A DNA stretch of 13,857 nt from Palsa-948 sp964481195 (GCA_964481195.1 CAYZTB010000068.1:1-13857); one strand, 5' to 3'; positions 5,688 through 13,788 are shown, numbered from the stretch's first letter. Made by a program: numbers and translations. Notes: generated from the letters alone by a model not told the origin.

Positions 5688-7895
5688 TTAAAAAGTATAA
5701 TTTAAACTAAAATAATATCCTCTTCCTCTACTTGAAAACCCACGTATTTCAGAATAGGATTCGTTTAATACATTTTCAATACGAACTAGAGCAGATATGT
5801 TTTTGTTAAATTTAATTCCCGCTAATAAGTCTAATAAAGTATAGGCTTGAACCGGAGTAGTTCCGAGCGCGCCATAAGGACCAAATGAATTTTCATAGTA
5901 CACATCATTTTTCTTAGATACATAACGAATTACAGACTTGATAAAAACTATTGAACTAGGTTTATAGGTCACTGAAATATTTGCAGTAACAGGCCTTCGT
6001 GTTAATCCAGTTTCCCGGTATTTGTATGTTAAAAATTGACCATTCGTATATAACTGAATGTGGTTTTGGTGTGTTTTTACAGTATCAATATCTGCAGCAA
6101 CAAAATCTTGTTTTCCTCTAAGCCATGAAAAATTTCCATCCAAAACAAATTTTTTACCCATATTACAATGAACAACTACTTCAATTCCTTCGGTTGTAAG
6201 TTTCCCTAAGTTTAAATATGTATCTCCTCGGTAGTTTGCATAGGATAAAGAATTTATAGCTGTGTTTTTATCCCACATATATACATATTCAATTACGTCA
6301 TTTACAACTGTTTTGAAAAAACCCATACGTATACTGGTGTTATCATCTAGTTTTTGATAAATCCCAAACTCCTTAGTAACGGAAGTTTCAGGCCTTAAAT
6401 TAATATTCCCTCTAGCAATTGCAGAATTAAAATCCCTATCAGGAGAGTGTAATTGATAAAGCGATGGCGCATTATAGCCCGAGGAAATATTACCATAAAC
6501 GGAGGAGTTAGCTGATAACTTTATTCGTGGGCTGATTTGATACGTAACGCTGTTGCCAAACGTATTATTGTTGTTATTCCTAGCTCCCAGTGAAAGAGAA
6601 AATGTTTTTAGTTTTTCTGAAGCCAAGGCTCCATTTAGTTCGGTTAAAAGAAAAAAGCTGCTTGTTGAAGAAATTAAATCCAGCGAATCTAAATCACTAT
6701 TAAATTCAAAACCTTGGTAGTAGGAAAAAATATTTTGGTTCATTTTCTGTGTATTTGACCCGCCACCCAATATCAAATTGAAATTCTTCTTATTCAATTG
6801 AAGTTGGGCTTCATTGGTAAAAGTTTCTCCGGTATATTCGCCTCTATAATAGCTATGGTCGTAGTTTCCTAAGTTATCTGTTCTGGAAGAATCGTTAAGT
6901 GAAATTCTAGAGATGAAAGAATGTCCACCATTCACTGAAATCATCAAGCTGCTGTCTGCTTTATATGAAGCGGAATAAGCTACCAAAGTGCGTTCAAAAT
7001 CTAATTTATAATTATCGTCATCATCAAATTCCCTGTCATCAATATCAGCAGATCGCTCCGTTTTTTTACCATAAATATTTACATCCCATTTTGCTGTTTT
7101 ATAGCCAGCCTTTCCTCCAAAATCAAAATGGCTCATTCCATCCATATCTCTTGGCATTCCCGGGATGGTGCTAGTATCTATAGTAGCATCAATTCCATTT
7201 ACATTCATATTGTTAAAATGAACGTTTGTGTAGAATCCACTTTTGAAAGTATAATTCATTCCAATATTTTGGCTAATCAAAGAAGTTTCCTTTCCGAATG
7301 AACCAGCCGTGCCTGTTACATTCAAATTCATTCCAACTTTTTGTTTCTTCTTAGTTATAATATTTATCACTCCTCCAATTGCTGATGATCCGTATAAGGT
7401 ACTATGGGATCCACGTACTATTTCTATTTGATCAATTTCAGAAAGTGAAAGCTCAGAAAGATCTAGCGCATTGGTTGGGGTTGAAGGGTCATTTAGTGGA
7501 ATTCCATCCATCATTATTACAGATTGATTGCTGTTTGCTCCTCTCATAAACAGGCTTTGGTTGGATCCAAAATTTTGTTGAGAACCAGTGATGTAAATTC
7601 CTTCTGCAAGGTTTAATAATTCTGCAAGAGTATTAGCTCCCGAACTAGCAATGTCTTTTGCGGAAATAACTGTTACACTTCGTCCTGCATCATCAATTTT
7701 TTGGCTTAGGCGGGATGCCGTGACTATTACTTCATTCATTCTTCTAGCAGACGAGGTGTCAGCTTCGCTGATACTATACTCTCCAATATCAGCCACGAGT
7801 TTAGTGGTGTCATTACTTAAGCCGTTATTTGTTTGTGCATTTGAAACATTTGCTGTTAAGAAGCAAACTGCAATTGAAAAAAATAATTTTTTCAT
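5688..7895 (-). CDS. TonB-dependent outer-membrane receptor, BtuB-like, probable corrinoid importer
   Basis: A 735-residue outer-membrane receptor. The signal peptide is MKKLFFSIAVCFLTANVSNA (1-20); for this reason the ATG at 7895 is preferred over an in-frame ATG at 7988, which would add 31 non-signal residues. A TonB-box-like EVIVTA is at 55-60. The plug domain spans about 62-182, with ITGSQQNFGSNQSLFMRGA (102-120), VIMMDGIPLNDP (126-137) and IEIVRGSHSTLYGSSAIGGV (157-176), the last matching the BtuB/FhuA plug signature. The remaining ~550 residues form the beta-barrel, ending YYFSLNYTF with the terminal aromatic typical of proteins inserted by BAM. There is no N-terminal carboxypeptidase-like domain. 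The BtuB-like plug plus the cobalamin riboswitch in the leader argue for vitamin B12 or other corrinoid uptake. Family certainty is high; substrate is inferred. No BtuFCD genes are in the window. Confidence 0.93.
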   Translation of the reverse strand: MKKLFFSIAVCFLTANVSNAQTNNGLSNDTTKLVADIGEYSISEADTSSARRMNEVIVTASRLSQKIDDAGRSVTVISAKDIASSGANTLAELLNLAEGIYITGSQQNFGSNQSLFMRGANSNQSVIMMDGIPLNDPSTPTNALDLSELSLSEIDQIEIVRGSHSTLYGSSAIGGVINIITKKKQKVGMNLNVTGTAGSFGKETSLISQNIGMNYTFKSGFYTNVHFNNMNVNGIDATIDTSTIPGMPRDMDGMSHFDFGGKAGYKTAKWDVNIYGKKTERSADIDDREFDDDDNYKLDFERTLVAYSASYKADSSLMISVNGGHSFISRISLNDSSRTDNLGNYDHSYYRGEYTGETFTNEAQLQLNKKNFNLILGGGSNTQKMNQNIFSYYQGFEFNSDLDSLDLISSTSSFFLLTELNGALASEKLKTFSLSLGARNNNNNTFGNSVTYQISPRIKLSANSSVYGNISSGYNAPSLYQLHSPDRDFNSAIARGNINLRPETSVTKEFGIYQKLDDNTSIRMGFFKTVVNDVIEYVYMWDKNTAINSLSYANYRGDTYLNLGKLTTEGIEVVVHCNMGKKFVLDGNFSWLRGKQDFVAADIDTVKTHQNHIQLYTNGQFLTYKYRETGLTRRPVTANISVTYKPSSIVFIKSVIRYVSKKNDVYYENSFGPYGALGTTPVQAYTLLDLLAGIKFNKNISALVRIENVLNESYSEIRGFSSRGRGYYFSLNYTF

Positions 7896-8159
7896 TAATC
7901 TCAAAGTTAATTTTTGGTTGAGCAAAGATAAGAGAAATTGAAAGGAATTAGTTTCTCGTTGATTTTGACCAGGGCATTTTTTTTTCATTTTTTTTTGTTT
8001 TTTTGCTTACCCATCTGTTCCATAGCAGAAGCGTAAACAGTTTCTATAAGTTAATTCATAAAGGATAAGGAATATACATATGAAAGAAATAAGGTTTCCC
8101 CTACTTCATTCATTGTTTTTTTCCCGAAACCTGAATGTGCTGAATGGAAATCAGCCTAG
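7896..8159 (-). other. Long leader between riboswitch core and receptor start
   Basis: About 260 bases of untranslated leader. It contains a 5-bp hairpin at 8139-8155 with a 7-base loop just after the riboswitch core, a 7-bp pairing possibility AGGTTTC/GAAACCT between 8092-8098 and 8126-8132, and a very A-rich stretch in the RNA (7980-8004). A 12-codon ORF at 7985-8023 ends in TGA overlapping an ATG at 7988 that is in frame with the receptor. I see no classical hairpin plus U-tract terminator here, so the expression platform cannot be assigned; occlusion of translation is more likely than termination. Confidence 0.5.
7923..7930 (-). promoter_or_regulatory. Candidate -7 box immediately upstream of the receptor gene
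   Basis: Minus strand TATCTTTG, an exact TAnnTTTG match and the same octamer as at 8381-8388. Transcription from it would start about 20 bases before the ATG at 7895 and lack the riboswitch. No clear -33 box is visible, so this may be fortuitous. Confidence 0.4.
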
Positions 8160-8355
8160 TTGCCTTGGCAGGTCTTCTGGCTTGTCTTTGCTCATTCAAA
8201 AAAGAATGAGATTTGCTAACTCCTTCCCACTTCTGTTTTTAGAAGTAGTGGATATATGTTAATAAATATTCAAAGTACTTACAGCAGCGGGAACTGCTCA
8301 CGATTAATTACTATAATAAGTAATGCACGTGATTCCCTTTTAATCCAATTTGCAA
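8160..8355 (-). ncRNA. Adenosylcobalamin (B12) riboswitch
   Basis: Read on the minus strand, this region carries the conserved landmarks of the cobalamin riboswitch in order. AAAAGGGAATCACG lies at the 5' end (about 8329-8342). A P3-type arm follows in which TCACG/CGTGA and ATTACT/AGTAAT pair. Next come CAGTTCCCGCTGCTGTAAG (about 8279-8297), CCACTACTTCT paired with AGAAGTGGGAAGG (about 8222-8250), and a perfect 7-bp variable stem CTCATTC/GAATGAG. The strongest signature is GCCAGAAGACCTGCC at 8167-8181. In this class, ligand binding to the RNA turns down expression of transport or synthesis genes. The next gene on the strand is a BtuB-like receptor, an expected target. Outer P1 pairing and exact ends are approximate. 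Short open frames crossing this region on the plus strand are not genes. Confidence 0.95.
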
Positions 8356-8380
8356 ATAACAAATCGGCACCAATGCGTGT

Positions 8381-8388
8381 CAAAGATA
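8381..8388 (-). promoter_or_regulatory. Candidate -7 promoter box for the riboswitch transcript
   Basis: Minus strand TATCTTTG matches TAnnTTTG exactly and would start transcription near 8374, about 30 bases before the riboswitch core, which is the expected geometry. A -33 element is not obvious. It lies between the terminator of the preceding gene and the riboswitch. Confidence 0.55.
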
Positions 8389-8416
8389 ATCTAGGAATTG
8401 AAATATTATTTCACTT

Positions 8417-8464
8417 AAAAAAAAACTTATTAACATACTATTTTGTTAACGAAAAATAGTATGT
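8417..8464 (-). terminator. Probable intrinsic terminator of the giant surface protein gene
   Basis: A perfect 12-bp inverted repeat (8433-8444 with 8453-8464) encloses an 8-base loop and begins 13 bases after the stop codon at 8478. In the minus-strand RNA a run of nine U (8417-8425) follows after 7 bases. The stem is AT-rich and the spacer to the U tract is longer than ideal, but the position directly after the gene supports termination. Confidence 0.65.
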
Positions 8465-8477
8465 GAATAAATCTTAT

Positions 8478-11400
8478 TTACTCTACTACTATTTTTTTAG
8501 TAGTCGTTTTTTGTAATTCAGAAATTTGTACAAAATACACCCCTTTAGGCTGTCCACTTAAATCAAGAGAATACCTAGAAATATTTGAATTAAATTCTTG
8601 ATTAGCTATTTCAACACCCAATAAGTTGTAAATTTTAATTTTCACCATGGCCTTCACCTGACTTTTTATTTCCACAACAAACAAGCCGTTGGTTGGATTA
8701 GGAGACAACGAAACCGCTAACTCATTGTATATGTTAGCAACAAAAGGATTTAAAGTAGTATCCTGAATCTTGTTGATATTTGATTTTGACAAATTAAGAT
8801 TTGAAGCCATGGGGTTAAAATTCTTGATTGATATAGCGCAACCAGTAGGATGATCTACTTCAATCATGTAATTTACGGTATCTGGATAATGGTACGTATC
8901 AGTCCATTGCTTAGGACTTCCAAATGAAACCGAATCCCTTGCTATCCAATTTCCATTATTTAAGGAATCAACCATGATACGATATTGCGTAACTGGGAAG
9001 CCTAAATAATCACTCCATGATAAATTAAAGCTATTAGGTGGTGCTGCAACGTTAACTTGCAGATGCATGGTTTGATGCATGCTACTAAACGCACTTTCAA
9101 CGCCACAAGTATCCAACACTTTTGTTTTGTATTTATAAGATGTAATATTTGGATTTACACCATTAGTATTATCAATAAAGTAACTGGAATCAGTGTAAGC
9201 AACCGAACCTACATGGGTATAAACAGTAGCAATATCACGATATATTCTAAAGCTATCAATGTTAGTTGCAATGGGTTTTTCCCAAGCAATCACATTCTTT
9301 TTAGATGTATTATCTACAGAAATAGCACAAATACTTACTGCATTAGTTGTAGCAATAACTGTTGTAGTGCCTGAGGTAGTACATCCTTTGTTGTCCGTGA
9401 TCGTCACAGAATAGTTTCCTAAAGCTAAGCCGGTAGCAGTTTGTGAAGTTTGTCCACCTCCACTCCATAGGTAATTGTAAGGAGTGTTACCACCTGTAGG
9501 AAATGCACTAGAAGTACCATCTGTTTTTCCGCAAGTAGCACCAGTAGTGATGATACTATTTGTAAGCACTGTAGGTTGAGTAATATTAAACAGCTGAAAA
9601 CTCTGACATCCTTTTGCATCGTTTACAGTTACAAAATAAGTACCTGGAGCTAATCCAAACACATCTTGATTATTTGTTTGCGGAGGACCTACGTTCCAAG
9701 TATATAAATAGGGAGAAGTTCCGCCCAACACCGTTAAATCAATGGAGCCATTGCTGGACCCATTACACAACACGTTTGAAACAATAGAAGAAATGCTTGG
9801 CGCATTTGAATTACTTAAACTTAAAGTAGCATTTTTTACACATCCTTTCGAATCGGTAACTATAACTGTATAGGTGCCTGCAGGTAATCCTGTAGCAAGT
9901 TGTGTGGTTTGATTGTTTGCGCCAGGCCATAAATAAGTATAGGGAGAATTACCGCCTATTACATCAACCGAAGCTTTACCGTCAAAATTACCACAAGTAG
10001 GTGCTTTAACAATTGAGGGAGTAGCAGTTATGCTTGAAGATTGAGCAACAGTTGCATTTAATATGGATTTACATCCAAGCGCATCGGCTACTACCACCGA
10101 ATAATTTCCAGCAGCAAGTCCTGTAACATCTTGAATGGTTGCGGCATTTGACCATACGTAAGAGTATGGAGCTGAAGCGCCAGAAACATTAATATCAATT
10201 GCACCGTTGGATCCACCAAAACATGAAACAGATGTTGTAGCATTTACGGCTAGCACTGGTCCGTTAATTTCACTAATACTAATATTTTTTGTAGAAGTGC
10301 ATCCATTTGCATCTGCTATTACAACAGGATATTGTCCAAGTCCTAGTCCGGAAATTGTAGTAGTAGTTGCTCCAGTAGACCAGGAGTATAAATAGGGTGA
10401 TGTTCCTCCAGAAGTCAAATTAACTGTTGCTGAACCAGTTTGCTGTCCGCATGCTGAATTAACTGAAGATGTAGCTAAAGTAATCGCAGCAGGATTCGCA
10501 ATTGAAACAGCAAAAGATGACTCACAACCAATATTATCTTTTACAACAACATAATGTAATCCAGCAGATAATCCAGTTGCGCTGGCGGTAGTTTGACCAT
10601 TGGCAGTTGTCCATAAATAAGAATAAGGAGCTTGTCCGCTAGCTATAGAAACTGTAGCAGAACCATTATTTCCACCAAAGCAGGTAGGCGTAACAGAACT
10701 GGTTAATGCTACAGAAGGTCCAGAAGCGCCATTTACATAAACAGAACGATTGTAAGTAGCTGTATTTCCACAACCATTAGTTATTTTAACACTTACAAAA
10801 TAAACACCTAATGTTGAAAATGAATGTGAAATTGTTGGAGAACTCGTATTTACCATAGGAGTACCATCGCCAAAATTCCATTCATAAGTTGCTCCTCCAT
10901 ATGCCAGAAAGTCTACAGCAGAACAGGTAGTAAAAGGAGGTGGTGACGTGATAAGCTCTCCATTTACTGCTTGATTACCACCAATATTTATCATCATACT
11001 ATCTTTAACACTATTTCCACAACCATTGGTTATGGTAAGCTTAATTTTATATTGCCCATTTGCAGCAAAAGCATGTTTGATAATAGTAACCGGAAATCCA
11101 CCACCATCTCCACCTATAAGCATTTGTTCAGTAGCAACTCCGGTATATCCATCACCAAAATCCCAAAGATTAGTGGCAGCAGTTCCTTTAAAATAAAAAA
11201 TAATTGCATCACCAGCACAACCGGCAGTTTCAACACCACCATTATTTCCTTCGCTACTTGGGAAGCCCCAATTTTTATCTCCATAATCTCCTGTTAATGT
11301 TGGAACAACTGTGTTGGAAATAACTTCTGTCAGATATACCGTTTTACTTAAACCACAACCGTTTTTTGCAGACATGGAAACGGTATATGTTCCAGTAGCT

Positions 11401-13718
11401 GAGTAGGAATACGATACTCCAGAGCCAACGCTAGTATCCTGTATTGATCCATCACCAAAATTCCAAACATATTGATAACTAGGCTTGCCATCATTTATAT
11501 TAATATATACCTTATCTCCTATACAAGATGGGTTTGTAATCCCTTCCAAATTTATATTGCTGCTAATAGGTGCATTATTTATTACTGAAACAACTTTGTT
11601 TACAGTCAAAGAATTGCCACAAGCATTTTTAATAATACAAGACACATTATAATTGCCAGTTACAGAATAAGAATGCTGTATGTTATTACCACTAGTAGTT
11701 AAAGTATCTCCATCTCCAAAAGACCATTTATAGGAGATAAAAGAACCACCTTGTAAGTTAAAATTCACTAAATCTCCTGGACAACTACCTGTATTTGGAG
11801 AGGCAGATAAACTAATGTTACTAGGAAATGACCCAACTGAGTTTATAACCTGGACTGCATTTAATGTAGTAGTGTTTCCGCAGGCATTTGTTATCATGAC
11901 GCTTGCAGAATAAGTTCCGATAGCCGTATACGTATGGCTCACATTACTTTGAGCACTTGTAAAAATAGTTCCATCACCTAAGTTCCAATTATAAATACTA
12001 TACCCATTTGGAGCATTCCATTCAACTTTATCTCCCGGACAAACTGCACTTCCACCACTATTACTACTTAAGGCAAACCAAGATTGGTTTGGAAACGGCA
12101 GACTTCCAACAATTGTAACAGGCTTTTTTACTGTTGTGTCAATGCCACATGTATTCGTAATCTTAACAGAAGCAGTATAAGTAGTAAGCGCACTACCATA
12201 GGTGTGATTGTAGCCACTAAACTTATTATTTAATACTGGAGATCCATCGCCAAAATTCCATTGATAATTTGAATATCCAGAAGGCGTAGAAAAACTAATT
12301 TCCGAGTTTGGACAACTGGGAGATTCATAAACATCTAGGTTGAAATTTGAATTTGAACTGCTAGAAAATGGTGCTGTATTACTAATCGTTAATGTTTTAT
12401 AGAGGGTAGTATCGTTGCCACACAAATTTGTAATTTTCAAGGAAACAGTATACGTTGTAATCGTACTTCCATAAGTATGATTAACTCCTCCATTTGTTGT
12501 AGAAACTAATGGAGAACCATCTCCAAAGTTCCACTCATAATTAGCAAAATTGCCTCCTGGTGAACTAAAGCCAACTTTTGAATTAGGGCAAGTGGGATTA
12601 GAGCTCATGTTAATTTGAAACCAAGAATTATTGGGGAAGTAAACTTGATTTGCAACAGTGACTGCTGTATAAAAAGTATTAGATATGCCACAATGATTTG
12701 TTATTTTGCATGAAACCGAATAAGTTCCTAGCGTGTAATATGTATGGCTGAAATAAGTTCCAGAAGTAGAGTCTAATGGACTTGCATCTCCATAATTCCA
12801 AACATATTTTGGATAACCCGAGCCTCCATTAACATATCCCTGCACTTCTTCGCCAGGACATACTTTATTGTCATAAGTGTCGATGGAAGTGCCGCCCGGA
12901 AATCCAAGACCATTAGCGATACTTACTGTCATTGTTTTTGAAGCCATATTTCCACAACCATTTGTTACTGTAAGTGAAACCGTTTTTACTCCAGTTGTAG
13001 TATATGAATGGGCTGGATACTGCACGTTTGAAGTAGTGCCATCACCAAAATTCCAGCTATAAGTCGCAAAAATTCCTCCTGGTTGAAAATTAATAACATG
13101 GTTAGGACAAACAGTATAGCTTGGGTTAGCATAAATATTTGGCGTAGGCACCAAGATACTTGTTACTACAATGGTGTGTGTTGAAACATAAATGCCACAG
13201 GTTGTATTTGCTGTTAATGTAACAGTTTTAGTACCTAACGAAGTATAAATATGTTCTGGATATTCCAATACTGAAGTAGTGCCGTCTCCAAAGTTCCAAG
13301 ATAAAGAATTGTATAATCCATTAGGCTGAAAATATGCTTTATCATTCAAGCAGATAGAATCTGGTCCATTAATGTTGACCGCACCAATACTATTTATGGG
13401 GCCTTGACTAGAATAGGTTTGATCTAAATAATTATTTGTAGCATCGTACACGAAAATATATGGATATAAATATCCTGCCTGATAAGTATGTGTTACTGTG
13501 GTAGTAGGCAAGGTAGTAGAAACCATAGGAGAGCCATCGTTAAAATACCAATCAATCCTACTAGCGGTTGGCTCAGTTCCTGTGTAAGTAAGTGTAACAT
13601 TTAGTGGGGCGCAACCCTGAGAAGTACTTTGAGTAAAATCTATTTGAGCATTTACTTGATTACTGTTAAATGCAAAAAATATTGCAAACCCTAATACAAA
13701 CAATATATTTTTTTTCAT
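8478..13718 (-). CDS. Giant secreted multi-PKD / SprB-repeat protein with T9SS sorting domain
   Basis: A 1746-residue predicted surface or secreted protein. Order of parts: signal peptide 1-24 (cleavage likely after VNA); 11 PKD repeats at about 26-996, most with W-N-F-G-D-G in the centre and H-x-Y about 15-20 residues later; 6 SprB repeats at 1001-1460; a fibronectin-III-like region at 1461-1635 (W-x-K-P at 1479-1482, Y-K-Y at 1528-1530, LSWSDYLG at 1566-1573); a linker; and a T9SS type A sorting domain at about 1665-1746 (LSPNPTNGLF, IYNLLGVEI, GVYFVQI, KKIVVE). The sorting domain implies export through the Sec system and then the type IX system, with removal of the C-terminal domain and surface attachment or release. 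PKD and SprB repeats are extended beta-sandwich stalk modules; the family includes gliding adhesins such as SprB, which is much longer. Cysteines occur as regular pairs, one per repeat. The gene appears monocistronic. A role in adhesion or gliding is inferred, not shown. Confidence 0.93.
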   Translation of the reverse strand: MKKNILFVLGFAIFFAFNSNQVNAQIDFTQSTSQGCAPLNVTLTYTGTEPTASRIDWYFNDGSPMVSTTLPTTTVTHTYQAGYLYPYIFVYDATNNYLDQTYSSQGPINSIGAVNINGPDSICLNDKAYFQPNGLYNSLSWNFGDGTTSVLEYPEHIYTSLGTKTVTLTANTTCGIYVSTHTIVVTSILVPTPNIYANPSYTVCPNHVINFQPGGIFATYSWNFGDGTTSNVQYPAHSYTTTGVKTVSLTVTNGCGNMASKTMTVSIANGLGFPGGTSIDTYDNKVCPGEEVQGYVNGGSGYPKYVWNYGDASPLDSTSGTYFSHTYYTLGTYSVSCKITNHCGISNTFYTAVTVANQVYFPNNSWFQINMSSNPTCPNSKVGFSSPGGNFANYEWNFGDGSPLVSTTNGGVNHTYGSTITTYTVSLKITNLCGNDTTLYKTLTISNTAPFSSSSNSNFNLDVYESPSCPNSEISFSTPSGYSNYQWNFGDGSPVLNNKFSGYNHTYGSALTTYTASVKITNTCGIDTTVKKPVTIVGSLPFPNQSWFALSSNSGGSAVCPGDKVEWNAPNGYSIYNWNLGDGTIFTSAQSNVSHTYTAIGTYSASVMITNACGNTTTLNAVQVINSVGSFPSNISLSASPNTGSCPGDLVNFNLQGGSFISYKWSFGDGDTLTTSGNNIQHSYSVTGNYNVSCIIKNACGNSLTVNKVVSVINNAPISSNINLEGITNPSCIGDKVYININDGKPSYQYVWNFGDGSIQDTSVGSGVSYSYSATGTYTVSMSAKNGCGLSKTVYLTEVISNTVVPTLTGDYGDKNWGFPSSEGNNGGVETAGCAGDAIIFYFKGTAATNLWDFGDGYTGVATEQMLIGGDGGGFPVTIIKHAFAANGQYKIKLTITNGCGNSVKDSMMINIGGNQAVNGELITSPPPFTTCSAVDFLAYGGATYEWNFGDGTPMVNTSSPTISHSFSTLGVYFVSVKITNGCGNTATYNRSVYVNGASGPSVALTSSVTPTCFGGNNGSATVSIASGQAPYSYLWTTANGQTTASATGLSAGLHYVVVKDNIGCESSFAVSIANPAAITLATSSVNSACGQQTGSATVNLTSGGTSPYLYSWSTGATTTTISGLGLGQYPVVIADANGCTSTKNISISEINGPVLAVNATTSVSCFGGSNGAIDINVSGASAPYSYVWSNAATIQDVTGLAAGNYSVVVADALGCKSILNATVAQSSSITATPSIVKAPTCGNFDGKASVDVIGGNSPYTYLWPGANNQTTQLATGLPAGTYTVIVTDSKGCVKNATLSLSNSNAPSISSIVSNVLCNGSSNGSIDLTVLGGTSPYLYTWNVGPPQTNNQDVFGLAPGTYFVTVNDAKGCQSFQLFNITQPTVLTNSIITTGATCGKTDGTSSAFPTGGNTPYNYLWSGGGQTSQTATGLALGNYSVTITDNKGCTTSGTTTVIATTNAVSICAISVDNTSKKNVIAWEKPIATNIDSFRIYRDIATVYTHVGSVAYTDSSYFIDNTNGVNPNITSYKYKTKVLDTCGVESAFSSMHQTMHLQVNVAAPPNSFNLSWSDYLGFPVTQYRIMVDSLNNGNWIARDSVSFGSPKQWTDTYHYPDTVNYMIEVDHPTGCAISIKNFNPMASNLNLSKSNINKIQDTTLNPFVANIYNELAVSLSPNPTNGLFVVEIKSQVKAMVKIKIYNLLGVEIANQEFNSNISRYSLDLSGQPKGVYFVQISELQKTTTKKIVVE
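9339..10718 (-). repeat. Six SprB repeats in the giant protein
   Basis: Degenerate coding repeats of 76-78 residues. They fall at residues 1001-1078, 1079-1154, 1155-1229, 1230-1307, 1308-1383 and 1384-1460. Each has C-x(2-4)-G near the start, SPY/APYxYxW in the centre, G-L-x-x-G-x-Y-x-V and D-x-x-G-C near the end. Odd and even copies differ (see findings). Confidence 0.9.
10731..13643 (-). repeat. Eleven PKD repeats in the giant protein
   Basis: Central motifs occur at residues 56, 141, 222, 307, 396, 487, 578, 665, 752, 852 and 947 (W of W-x-F-G-D-G or its variants YFNDG, WNYGDA, WNLGDG and WDFGDG). Spacing is 81-100 residues. Copies 2-11 each contain one Cys near the start and one Cys-Gly near the end. 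Copy 1 is the most divergent and has only Cys36. Confidence 0.9.
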
Positions 13719-13780
13719 AATTTTTTTTTAAAAATAAATCTAAGATTGAAAGGACTAATTAATGCACTATAAAAATCACA

Positions 13781-13788
13781 CAAATATA
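13781..13788 (-). promoter_or_regulatory. Candidate -7 promoter box for the giant surface protein gene
   Basis: Minus strand TATATTTG matches TAnnTTTG and lies about 62 bases before the ATG at 13718. A second match, TACCTTTG, is at 13835-13842; its -33 region falls outside the window. Neither can be preferred from sequence alone. The rest of 13719-13857 is AT-rich with no gene visible. Confidence 0.45.

Noticed and set aside
7896..7988. A longer receptor start at 7988 adding 31 residues.
   Set aside because: The added residues place a polar segment before a complete signal peptide that begins at the ATG at 7895; such an extension would not suit export.
8080..8459. Two short plus-strand open frames (8080-8262 and 8256-8459).
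   Set aside because: They run antisense across the riboswitch and its leader, resemble no protein I know, and the RNA explains the conservation-like motifs.
9057..13062. Several antisense or out-of-frame ORFs inside the giant protein gene (for example 9057-9374, 10207-10395, 10971-11297 and 12877-13062 plus; 9425-9619 minus).
   Set aside because: They are shadows of a repetitive, Thr/Ser/Asn-rich coding sequence with no independent start context or domain.
10731..13643. Periodic repeats that might suggest a CRISPR array or satellite DNA.
   Set aside because: Period is about 250-300 bases, the repeats are degenerate at DNA level, and they translate into PKD domains in one continuous frame.
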